Source: DTSX01 sp964633465
GTDB taxonomy: Bacteria; Pseudomonadota; Gammaproteobacteria; Steroidobacterales; UBA11654
DNA: 12,580 bases
Direction: 5' to 3'
Assembly: GCA_964633465.1 (NCBI GenBank)
Contig: CAZWGB010000040.1
Location: forward strand, 1-12,580
Shown here: positions 6,845 through 12,580 of the stretch, piece after piece
Numbering within the stretch: position 1 is the first letter of the stretch
Layout: each line of letters starts with the position of its first letter
The notes under the pieces: generated by a model
The model's input: the letters and a program-made list of their open reading frames with translations, nothing else
Told to the model about the DNA's origin: nothing
The model's database searches: none
Made by a program: the position numbers and the translations under genes

Positions 6845-6911
6845 ACACCACAAAAGAGTTGAAAAGAAAGACATAAAGAAACAAGACAAAACCGATCCTA
6901 GTCTGTGGTGT
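6845..6911. repeat. 8-bp inverted repeat with long loop
   Basis: ACACCACA (6845-6852) is exactly complementary to TGTGGTGT (6904-6911). Four more A-T pairs (TTTT/AAAA) can extend the stem after a single bulged A. The loop is 51 bases and A-rich. It starts 10 bases after parS. Function unknown; it could be a structured RNA or chance in a compositionally skewed stretch. Confidence 0.35.
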
Positions 6912-7104
6912 AAAACAAAAAAGATGTAACACAGATATAATTTTTTTCATATATATATCAACAACTTATAATAATTGCTAAATTTGGTGTTGGGCTTAAA
7001 AAAACAACATTATTATTTACTTTTAACAAGCAAAGTAGCGTGTTTTTTGGTAAAATTTAATAATCTTATAAGCTAGTTTTTACTTAAAAACAAAAACCCG
7101 AAAA

Positions 7105-9522
7105 GTGACCAAGAAAAAAAAAGAAAACAAGTATGACTCATCAAATATAAAAGTCCTAAAAGGGCTTGATGCGGTTAGAAAAAGACCTGGAATGTACATA
7201 GGAGACACAGATGATGGGTCTGGTCTCCATCACATGGTCTTTGAGGTTGTTGACAACTCAGTGGATGAATCTCTGGCTGGCCACTGTTCTGAAATTGATG
7301 TAATCATTCATCAAGACGATTCAATAACAGTTAAAGACAACGGCAGAGGAATCCCGGTTGATAAACACTCTGAAGAAAACAAATCTGCGGCGGAAGTCAT
7401 CATGACTGTTTTACATGCGGGCGCTAAATTTGATGATGATTCATATAAGGTTTCTGGAGGACTGCATGGTGTTGGTGTTTCTGTTGTCAACGCTTTGTCT
7501 GAGTCACTTAACCTAAGGATCCACAAAGACGGAACATCTTATGAGCAAAACTACACTCAGGGAGTGCCGACAAAACCCCTTAAAAAAATTGGCAAATCTA
7601 GTAAATCTGGAACAACCATCAGCTTTAAGCCGAGCACAGAAACTTTTTCTGATACCTCTTTCCACTACGATGTTCTTGCTAAGAGGCTCCGAGAGCTTTC
7701 GTTTTTAAACTCAGGGCTTACTATTACTCTTTTTGATGAAAGAACAAACAAAAAGGACTCCTTTCTTTTCAAAGGAGGCATTCAAGCGTTTGTTTCTCAC
7801 TTAAATAAATTGCAGTCACCGCTTCATGAAACAATCGTTTATGCAATGAAGGAAAAAAAGGGAATTTCTTTTGAGGTTGCCATTCAATGGAACGAGGGGT
7901 ACAGAGAAAACACTTACTGTTTCACAAACACATTAAGACAGAGAGACGGAGGAACCCATTTGGCTGGGTTTAGAGGGGGGCTCACAAGAGCAATTAATAA
8001 TTATATTGACAAAGAAGGCACCAAGCATGATATAGCCGTTACAGGTGAGGATTGTCGTGAAGGAATGACAGCAGTGCTTTCAATCAAACACCCAGACCCT
8101 AAGTTTTCTTCACAAACAAAAGACAAGCTTGTTTCCTCAGAGGTAAAAGGGGTTGTTGAGTCTCTGTTAAACAAGGTGCTTCATGAGTTTTTAATGGAAA
8201 ACCCTGTAGAAGCCAGGGCCATAATTTCAAAAATAATAGATTCTGCTAGAGCCAGAGAGGCGGCAAGAAAAGCACGAGAAATGACTAGAAGAAAAGGGGC
8301 CCTAGATATAGCAGGGCTTCCCGGAAAGCTTGCGGATTGCCAAGAGAAAGACCCAGCGAAGTGTGAAATATTCTTGGTAGAGGGCGACTCGGCGGGAGGC
8401 TCTGCCAAACAAGGGAGAGACCGTAAAACACAGGCAATTCTCCCCTTAAAGGGAAAAATTTTAAATGTTGAAAAAGCAAAGAAAGAGAAAATATTCGCCT
8501 CCGCAGAGATTGGGACTCTAATAACCGCACTAGGTTGCGGGATAGGAGAAGATGAGTTTGATCTGTCAAACCTTCGCTACCACAAAATTATAATCATGAC
8601 AGATGCAGACGTGGACGGTTCGCACATAAGAACCTTGCTGTTAACTTTTTTGTTTAGGGAGCTCCCACAGCTAATCTCTAATGGTAATGTTTACATAGCT
8701 CAGCCGCCGTTATACAAGGTTAAAAAAGGAAAAAACGAACGGTATGTAATCGACGATGATCAGCTTAATAAAATAATCGTTTCCAACGCCATTGAAGGAA
8801 AAGCCCTAAAACCACTTAAGAAGAAGAAAGACCTTAAAGGAAAAGAGTTTTATGCGGCAATAAACAAGTATTTGGCATCAACGGCCCTCCAGGAGCGCCT
8901 CTCTAGACAAACAAACGAGGTTACGGCAACAGCAATACTCAAAACAAAACCAATCACAAAAGGTGAGGCCTCTAATAAAAATAAGTTTCATGCTTGGGTT
9001 AAGGGCGCCCAAAGGAAAGCGAAGAAACTGGCAAAAGAAAATGGCACCAAGATTGCATTTTCTGTGGTAGAAGACGATGAGGGTTTTCTTTATTTAGAGT
9101 CAAAAGAACAGAGTAACGGAAGAAGCCTAACAGGAAGAATACCAAGAACATTCTTTAGGTCGAAAGAATACCAAAGCATTAAAGCCTATCAAGACTTAGA
9201 AAAAACCTTTAAAGGCGGAGCCGTGATTAACGAAGGCGACTCACGCGTGGTGTATGACTCACTTTCAGATGGCTTGGGGGACCTGATTAAAAACTCTAAA
9301 AAAGGGCAAAGCATACAAAGGTACAAGGGCCTTGGTGAAATGAACCCAGGCCAGCTATGGGACACAACACTGGACCCTGAAACAAGATCTTTAATTCAGG
9401 TTAGGATTGAGGATGAGATTGAAGCAGACCTTGCTTTTGCAACACTCATGGGCGAGGAGGTTTATCCTAGAAGGCAGTTTATTGAAGAAAATGCACTAAA
9501 TGTTGCTAATCTTGACATATAA
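7105..9522 (+). CDS. gyrB: DNA gyrase subunit B
   Basis: GyrB is the ATPase/TOPRIM subunit that with GyrA introduces negative supercoils. The GHKL ATPase domain shows RKRPGMYIGDT at 25-35, the catalytic Glu47 and Asn51 in FEVVDN, DNGRG at 78-82 and GGLHGVG at 118-124. The TOPRIM domain has EGDSAGG from Glu426 and DADVD from Asp500 for the metal ions. The C-terminal block RYKGLGEMNPGQLW starts near 739. The 805 residues include the roughly 165-residue insertion (about 565-730) typical of gammaproteobacterial GyrB. The start is GTG at 7105; the next in-frame ATG is at residue 30, inside the conserved MYIG motif, so GTG is favoured. The best Shine-Dalgarno candidate is only a GAAAA. It is convergent with plsC. 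Confidence 0.98.
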   Translation: MTKKKKENKYDSSNIKVLKGLDAVRKRPGMYIGDTDDGSGLHHMVFEVVDNSVDESLAGHCSEIDVIIHQDDSITVKDNGRGIPVDKHSEENKSAAEVIMTVLHAGAKFDDDSYKVSGGLHGVGVSVVNALSESLNLRIHKDGTSYEQNYTQGVPTKPLKKIGKSSKSGTTISFKPSTETFSDTSFHYDVLAKRLRELSFLNSGLTITLFDERTNKKDSFLFKGGIQAFVSHLNKLQSPLHETIVYAMKEKKGISFEVAIQWNEGYRENTYCFTNTLRQRDGGTHLAGFRGGLTRAINNYIDKEGTKHDIAVTGEDCREGMTAVLSIKHPDPKFSSQTKDKLVSSEVKGVVESLLNKVLHEFLMENPVEARAIISKIIDSARAREAARKAREMTRRKGALDIAGLPGKLADCQEKDPAKCEIFLVEGDSAGGSAKQGRDRKTQAILPLKGKILNVEKAKKEKIFASAEIGTLITALGCGIGEDEFDLSNLRYHKIIIMTDADVDGSHIRTLLLTFLFRELPQLISNGNVYIAQPPLYKVKKGKNERYVIDDDQLNKIIVSNAIEGKALKPLKKKKDLKGKEFYAAINKYLASTALQERLSRQTNEVTATAILKTKPITKGEASNKNKFHAWVKGAQRKAKKLAKENGTKIAFSVVEDDEGFLYLESKEQSNGRSLTGRIPRTFFRSKEYQSIKAYQDLEKTFKGGAVINEGDSRVVYDSLSDGLGDLIKNSKKGQSIQRYKGLGEMNPGQLWDTTLDPETRSLIQVRIEDEIEADLAFATLMGEEVYPRRQFIEENALNVANLDI

Positions 9523-9567
9523 TCCTTAGAAAATAGATTAAAACCACTAGAAAACACACCATAAAGG

Positions 9568-9588
9568 CTATAAATCTGGTTTTTATAG
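9568..9588. terminator. Hairpin between convergent gyrB and plsC
   Basis: CTATAAA (9568-9574) pairs exactly with TTTATAG (9582-9588) across a 7-base loop. It lies in the 82-base gap between convergent genes, where a two-way terminator would be expected. The stem is AT-rich and no clear T run follows on either strand, so a terminator role is uncertain. Confidence 0.3.
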
Positions 9589-9604
9589 GGAAAAAAACAC
9601 TTTT

Positions 9605-10324
9605 TTAGCCAAGACTCTTTATTTCTTCCTCTATCCACTCTTGGGCCCGCTTGTTTATTTCGCTCACATCAAGGCCCTGGGTTGCGATTTGGCTACCAAC
9701 AGAGAATGTGATTTTTCCAGGCTTTTTGATTAACGATCTTCTTCCCCAAAAATAACCGGCGTTATGGGCCACAGGTAAAACTGGTCTGTCTGTTCCTTTG
9801 GCCAACAAAGCACCGCTTATGCCGTACTTCCTAGTTTCCCCATGTCGCATCCTGGTACCCTCTGGGCAAACAACCAGCCACCTGCCCTCATTTAAGTATT
9901 CCTCTCCTTTCGTCACCACCTTGTTAACTTCTTTTCTTCCAAGGCCTCTTTTTACCGGGATACATTTCAGCGCTTTTATAGCCCCCCTTAAAATCGGAAC
10001 AAACATTAATTCATATTTTGTGACGTAAGAAGAGGGCTGAAAGAAGGATAGGGCAAAAAATATTTCATACACAGAAGAGTGTTTTAAGAACACTATACAA
10101 GGCTCCTTTGGAATGTTTTTTAGGCCAACAACCTCATGACTGAGACCACACAGGCCTTTACACATGAATATATTTGTCTGGGCAAAAGCGGTCGCGGCAC
10201 GCCACCTATTTCTTTCGTTTATTATCAGGTTGGGCAAAAGAACTATAAAACCAAAAACCAAAACACTAAGAAAAAACAAAACCGTGTAAATCAAAGAACA
10301 AAAAAAACCAAACAAACCCTTCAT
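9605..10324 (-). CDS. plsC: 1-acyl-sn-glycerol-3-phosphate acyltransferase family protein (PlsC-like)
   Basis: This 239-residue inner-membrane protein belongs to the PlsC/LPLAT family, which acylates lysophosphatidic acid to phosphatidic acid or acts on related lysolipids. A membrane segment lies at about residues 9-33. The catalytic motif is His82-SSVY-Glu87, an HX4E in place of the textbook HX4D, with Glu seen in some members of the family. CIPVKRG at 121-127 fits acyl/glycerol-phosphate motif II, PEGTR at 154-158 motif III and PVLPVAHNAG at 181-190 motif IV. It starts 23 nt after glyS with a possible GAG Shine-Dalgarno site, so the two genes form an operon. A plsC homologue near gyrB and glycyl-tRNA synthetase genes is known in gammaproteobacteria. 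The exact acyl acceptor cannot be told from sequence. Confidence 0.88.
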   Translation of the reverse strand: MKGLFGFFCSLIYTVLFFLSVLVFGFIVLLPNLIINERNRWRAATAFAQTNIFMCKGLCGLSHEVVGLKNIPKEPCIVFLKHSSVYEIFFALSFFQPSSYVTKYELMFVPILRGAIKALKCIPVKRGLGRKEVNKVVTKGEEYLNEGRWLVVCPEGTRMRHGETRKYGISGALLAKGTDRPVLPVAHNAGYFWGRRSLIKKPGKITFSVGSQIATQGLDVSEINKRAQEWIEEEIKSLG

Positions 10325-10347
10325 CTCATCTCTTTAAAAAATGCTTA

Positions 10348-11709
10348 TTAGACAATCAGCAAGTCCTGAAGGCAGGCTGCCACCTCAGAAACAGGAACAC
10401 GCCTTTGATCCATTGTATCGCGGTCACGCAAGGTAACCGTTTGATCTTCAAGGGACTGAAAATCCACAGTCACACACAACGGCGTTCCCACCTCATCGTG
10501 TCGTCGGTAGTTTTTGCCTATGTTTCCAGAGTTTTCTAAAAGAACGCGACCCAACTGTAGGTTTTGCAGTGCTTCTTTTATTTTTGTCGCCTCTTCTAAC
10601 AGGCCAGCATGGTTACGCTTCAAAGGAATGACGGCCGCCTTGATTGGGGCCAGGTGGGGCTTTAGCGCAAGAACCAAACGCTCCTTGCCGCCCTCTAGTT
10701 CTTCAACCTTGTAGGCCTCATTTAAGATGGCCAAAACCCCCCTATCAACACCAGCAGAGGGCTCAACTACATAGGGAACCTCCCAGCCATTGGTTTGTTT
10801 GTCCTGAAAGGCAAGTCTTGTTCCTGAGTCAGTGTTTTTCTTTACCTTGGACTTAATGTTTAGTTCAGACTGCTCTTTGGTGTGTGAGCCTAAGTCAAAA
10901 TCAGTTCGGTTTGCAATTCCTTCAAGCTCTTCTAGGCCATGAGGAAAACCGTACATTATGTCAATCGTTGCCTTGGAATAATGAGAAAGCTTTTCTTTTT
11001 CTACTTTATGTAGCTCCAGGCTGCTTTGATTAACCCCTTGCTCGACCCACCACCTTTGGCGATCTTTTACCCAAAAATCGAGCCACTGTTCGTCAGTGCC
11101 AGGCACGACGAAAAACTCTAATTCCATTTGTTCAAACTCTCTTGTCCTAAATATAAAATTTTTGGGTGTTACTTCGTTCCGAAAAGCCTTGCCGATTTGG
11201 GCTATGCCAAAGGGCAGGTTTCTTGAGGTAGAGTCAAGAACATTTTTAAAATTAGTAAAAATTTGCTGCGCAGTTTCTGGCCGCAAATACGCGAAAGACT
11301 TGCCGTCGTCCACGGGACCTATGTTTGTTTTAAACATTAAATTAAAGGGCCGAGGCTCTGTTAGGTCTTCTGAGTTGCAAGAAGGACATTTGTGATCTTT
11401 CAAGTCATCGGCGCGCCAACGTGACTTACAGGAGCGACAGTCAACCAACGGATCAGCGAAGGTGTCTTCGTGTCCTGAATACTGGAGAACCTTAGGGTTG
11501 GTGAGGATAGAAGAGTCAAGCCCCTCAACATCGTCCCTGTCATAGACCATAGCCCTCCACCAAGCCTGCTTTAGATTGTTTTTTAGCTCTACTCCCAAAG
11601 GGCCATAATCATAGAGCCCCCGTAGGCCGCCATAGAGTTCATTTGATTGGTATATAAAGCCCCTGCGCTTACAAAGCGAAACCAATTCATCCATGGTTTT
11701 GGCGGTCAT
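10348..11709 (-). CDS. glyS: Glycine--tRNA ligase, single-chain (alpha2) type
   Basis: This enzyme charges tRNA-Gly. It is the 453-residue class II homodimeric form known from archaea, eukaryotes, many Gram-positives and Bacteroidetes, not the two-subunit GlyQ/GlyS form of most proteobacteria. The N-terminal block CKRRGFIYQSNELYGGLRG leads to DYGPLGVELKNN at 34-45. A zinc-ribbon-like pair follows, Cys91/Cys94 and Cys108/Cys111. Class II motif 2 is FRNEV at 177-181 through EFEQMELEFF at 191-200. Motif 3 is VEPSAGVDRGVLAIL at 315-329. The C-terminal anticodon-binding domain covers about 345-453. The ATG at 11709 is chosen; Met6 is an alternative just before the conserved region. It is followed by plsC and diverges from the glutamine synthetase gene. 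The gene type at this locus suggests replacement of ancestral glyQS. Confidence 0.95.
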   Translation of the reverse strand: MTAKTMDELVSLCKRRGFIYQSNELYGGLRGLYDYGPLGVELKNNLKQAWWRAMVYDRDDVEGLDSSILTNPKVLQYSGHEDTFADPLVDCRSCKSRWRADDLKDHKCPSCNSEDLTEPRPFNLMFKTNIGPVDDGKSFAYLRPETAQQIFTNFKNVLDSTSRNLPFGIAQIGKAFRNEVTPKNFIFRTREFEQMELEFFVVPGTDEQWLDFWVKDRQRWWVEQGVNQSSLELHKVEKEKLSHYSKATIDIMYGFPHGLEELEGIANRTDFDLGSHTKEQSELNIKSKVKKNTDSGTRLAFQDKQTNGWEVPYVVEPSAGVDRGVLAILNEAYKVEELEGGKERLVLALKPHLAPIKAAVIPLKRNHAGLLEEATKIKEALQNLQLGRVLLENSGNIGKNYRRHDEVGTPLCVTVDFQSLEDQTVTLRDRDTMDQRRVPVSEVAACLQDLLIV

Positions 11710-11768
11710 GGTGTTATCTCGAGTGTATATAAGGGTAAAGCTTTAGGGTCCATGGTTAGTCTTTTTTA

Positions 11769-11788
11769 AACGCTAAAAGTATAGCGTT
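11769..11788. repeat. 7-bp hairpin overlapping the possible glyS promoter
   Basis: AACGCTA (11769-11775) is exactly complementary to TAGCGTT (11782-11788) with a 6-base loop. On the complement the loop and stem contain TATACT, the proposed glyS -10. The palindrome could be an operator or a structured leader element. A weak T-rich stretch follows on the + strand. Confidence 0.4.
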
Positions 11789-11807
11789 GTTTTGGTCTCA
11801 AGCCCAA
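11778..11807 (-). promoter_or_regulatory. Possible glyS-plsC promoter
   Basis: On the complement TATACT (11778-11783) is a good -10, and TTGGGC (11802-11807) is a partial -35 with an 18-base spacer. The leader to the glyS ATG would be about 60 nt. The -35 agrees only in its TTG part. Confidence 0.35.
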
Positions 11808-11854
11808 AAAGATTCAAAAAAAAACAAATAATTGCAAAATAAAAAACAAAACAA

Positions 11855-11883
11855 TTGATTCAAAAAGTTGCTCCGAGTATTAT
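11855..11883 (+). promoter_or_regulatory. sigma70-like promoter for the glutamine synthetase gene
   Basis: TTGATT (11855-11860), a 17-base spacer and TATTAT (11878-11883) agree with the sigma70 consensus at 4 and 5 of 6 positions. Transcription would begin near 11890, placing the riboswitch candidate inside a leader of about 155 nt. I see no NtrC-dependent sigma54 promoter (GG-N10-GC pattern) in good context. Confidence 0.5.
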
Positions 11884-11888
11884 TAATT

Positions 11889-11917
11889 TTGCTTGTTAGT
11901 TTTTCTTAAACAAGCAA
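11889..11917 (+). repeat. 9-bp perfect hairpin at the start of the glutamine synthetase leader
   Basis: TTGCTTGTT (11889-11897) pairs exactly with AACAAGCAA (11909-11917) over an 11-base loop. It begins at the predicted transcription start and ends 13 bases before the riboswitch candidate. It could protect the 5' end of the message or be an operator in DNA form. No T run follows, so it is not a standard terminator. Confidence 0.5.
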
Positions 11918-11930
11918 GAAAATACATTTG

Positions 11931-11987
11931 GTTTAACAGCCTATTTTGAGACGCAAGTAAGCGAAAGCTGAAGAAACGGAGCCGTTT
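11931..11987 (+). promoter_or_regulatory. Glutamine riboswitch candidate (glnA RNA motif) with switching hairpin
   Basis: The segment CGCAAGTAAGC (11952-11962), a GAAA tetraloop closed by AGC/GCT, then GCTGAAGAAACG (11967-11978) matches the glutamine-I riboswitch core CGGAAGUAAG / CUGAAG-N-AACG almost base for base. This includes the AGUA and GAA strands of its loop-E motif. The P1 5' strand is GTTT (11931-11934), pairing with AAAC (11974-11977) and followed by A as in known aptamers. P2 (about 11936-11951) is short and imperfect, the weakest part. AAACG (11974-11978) can instead pair with CGTTT (11983-11987), a hairpin exclusive with P1 and so a plausible switch. ATCTC (11988-11992) and CCTTT (12006-12010) can each pair with the Shine-Dalgarno region, suggesting translational control. 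The gene controlled is glutamine synthetase, the enzyme whose product is the ligand. Confidence 0.8.
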
Positions 11988-12034
11988 ATCTCATGATCAA
12001 CGCACCCTTTTGCCAACTAAAAGTAGGACACAAA

Positions 12035-12038
12035 GGAG
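12035..12038 (+). promoter_or_regulatory. Shine-Dalgarno site of the glutamine synthetase gene
   Basis: GGAG (within AAAGGAGAT, 12032-12040) lies 6 nt before the ATG. It is the only strong ribosome binding site in the window; the other genes have weak or none. It is therefore a natural target for riboswitch masking by ATCTC at 11988-11992 or CCTTT at 12006-12010. Confidence 0.8.
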
Positions 12039-12044
12039 ATTAGA

Positions 12045-12580
12045 ATGAAAAAACTTGAATACATCTGGCTAGATGGCTACAAGCCTGAGCAAACACTAAG
12101 AAGCAAAGTAAAAGTAACCGACGAAGACACCCCTCCAGGTTGGGCGTTTGATGGGTCCTCAACCCAACAAGCAGAGGGCGGAAGCTCTGACTGTGTTTTA
12201 AAACCCGTCGCTGAGTATGAAGGACCACTATCTTCAGACAGGCTGGTTATGTGCGAGGTTCTCTCGCCTGACAAAACACCGCACTCCTCAAACACAAGAC
12301 ATAAGTGTGAAGGACTTGTTACCGACGAATGGTGGTTTGGGTATGAACAAGAATATTTTTTCACTAACCCTGAAGACGGAACAATCCTTGGTTGGGAAGA
12401 CGGAACCCCTAGGCCGCAAGGAGACTATTATTGTGGGGTTGGCGCGGGCAATGTTATCGGAAGAGAAATCTCAGAGACACACATGGATGTTTGTTTGGCA
12501 GCAGGCATTATGATTGCAGGAACCAATGCAGAGGTTGCTCTTGGTCAGTGGGAGTATCAGTGTTTTGGCAAAGGACTGCG
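12045..12580 (+). CDS. glnA: Type II (eukaryote-like) glutamine synthetase, N-terminal part
   Basis: The first 178 codons are present; the gene is cut by the window end. Glutamine synthetase makes glutamine from glutamate, ammonia and ATP. I translated the frame by hand. It opens MKKLEYIWLDGYKPEQTLRS, then WAFDGSSTQQA at about 33-43, DRLVMCEVL, the catalytic block GYEQEYFF at 99-106 (Glu101 and Glu103 as metal ligands), PQGDYYCGVG at 124-133, and the segment AGTNAEVALGQWEYQ at 158-172. These are hallmarks of GSII (GlnII), the eukaryotic-type decamer found in rhizobia, streptomycetes and scattered other bacteria, not the common dodecameric GSI. GSII lacks GSI-type control by adenylylation, which makes RNA-level control attractive. 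The start ATG is fixed by the strong Shine-Dalgarno site. glnII would be an equally good gene name. Confidence 0.94.
   Translation, partial: MKKLEYIWLDGYKPEQTLRSKVKVTDEDTPPGWAFDGSSTQQAEGGSSDCVLKPVAEYEGPLSSDRLVMCEVLSPDKTPHSSNTRHKCEGLVTDEWWFGYEQEYFFTNPEDGTILGWEDGTPRPQGDYYCGVGAGNVIGREISETHMDVCLAAGIMIAGTNAEVALGQWEYQCFGKGL

Larger units (their letters stand above)
6665..7104. other. 440-base non-coding gap between dnaN and gyrB, recF absent
   Basis: In most proteobacteria recF occupies this place. Here I find no RecF motifs in any frame, no tRNA, and no convincing small gene. The left half (to about 6930) is A/C-rich on the + strand and holds the parS palindrome and two long-spaced inverted repeats, listed separately. 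The right half is very AT-rich. It contains TATAAT at 6936-6941 and 6967-6972 and TATAAG at 7067-7072, any of which could be the gyrB -10, but none has a good -35 at proper spacing. The gap could also encode an unrecognised small RNA. Confidence 0.6.
11710..12044. other. 335-base divergent regulatory region between glyS and glutamine synthetase
   Basis: No gene is seen here. The stretch holds, from left to right, a hairpin over a possible glyS -10, a sigma70-like promoter for the glutamine synthetase gene, a strong 9-bp hairpin, the glutamine riboswitch candidate and a Shine-Dalgarno site. Each has its own entry. Confidence 0.7.

Noticed and set aside
6714..6950. 78-codon leftward frame rich in Phe, Leu and Cys in the dnaN-gyrB gap
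   Set aside because: It spans the parS palindrome and both inverted repeats, has biased composition explained by the A/C-rich opposite strand, and shows no recognisable family or ribosome site.
11710..11770. T-box leader upstream of glyS
   Set aside because: The predicted leader is only about 60 nt and lacks the T-box sequence and specifier stem; T-boxes are also mainly Gram-positive.
1..12580. CRISPR arrays, insertion sequences, prophage genes, tRNA or rRNA genes
   Set aside because: No regularly spaced repeats, transposase motifs, phage genes or cloverleaf structures were seen; the region is a conserved core locus.

Overview
The window is a chromosomal replication-origin neighbourhood of a bacterium, most likely a gammaproteobacterium or a close relative, with a moderately AT-rich genome. 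The evidence is the gene order mnmG-mnmE-yidC-rnpA-rpmH / dnaA-dnaN-gyrB, the proteobacterial-type YidC with a large periplasmic domain, and the 805-residue GyrB, which matches the long gammaproteobacterial form. Low GC, the missing recF and yidD, and tight spacing would fit a streamlined (perhaps marine) lineage, but that is inference. I cannot name the species.

Layout. Bases 1-3830 hold a tightly packed leftward operon: rpmH (L34, 44 codons), rnpA, yidC, mnmE and the first 101 codons of mnmG. Gaps are 10, -8, 3 and 4 nt. Bases 3831-4018 are a divergent control region with a perfect DnaA box beside a TTGACA -35 element for rpmH. dnaA (4019-5344) and dnaN (5513-6664) read rightward. Between them lies a 168-base stretch of about 17% G+C with a second perfect DnaA box and a TAA/TAG trinucleotide run, which is the best oriC candidate. 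A 440-base gap follows where recF usually sits. It has no convincing gene but carries a perfect 16-bp ParB-binding parS palindrome (6820-6835). gyrB (7105-9522) starts with GTG. Leftward glyS (a single-chain glycyl-tRNA synthetase) and plsC (an acyltransferase) converge on gyrB. At the right edge, rightward glnA/glnII (eukaryote-like type II glutamine synthetase) is cut by the window end.

The most interesting element is the leader of the glutamine synthetase gene. Its sequence at 11931-11978 matches the conserved core of the glutamine riboswitch (glnA RNA motif), including the loop-E strands and the P1 strand. It is followed by a possible switching hairpin and a strong Shine-Dalgarno site, and preceded by a credible sigma70 promoter. 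This implies direct feedback by glutamine on glutamine synthetase expression.

Functionally the window combines replication initiation (DnaA, clamp, gyrase), origin segregation (parS), a translation/secretion/tRNA-modification operon (L34, RNase P protein, YidC, MnmE-MnmG), phospholipid synthesis, glycyl-tRNA charging and ammonium assimilation.
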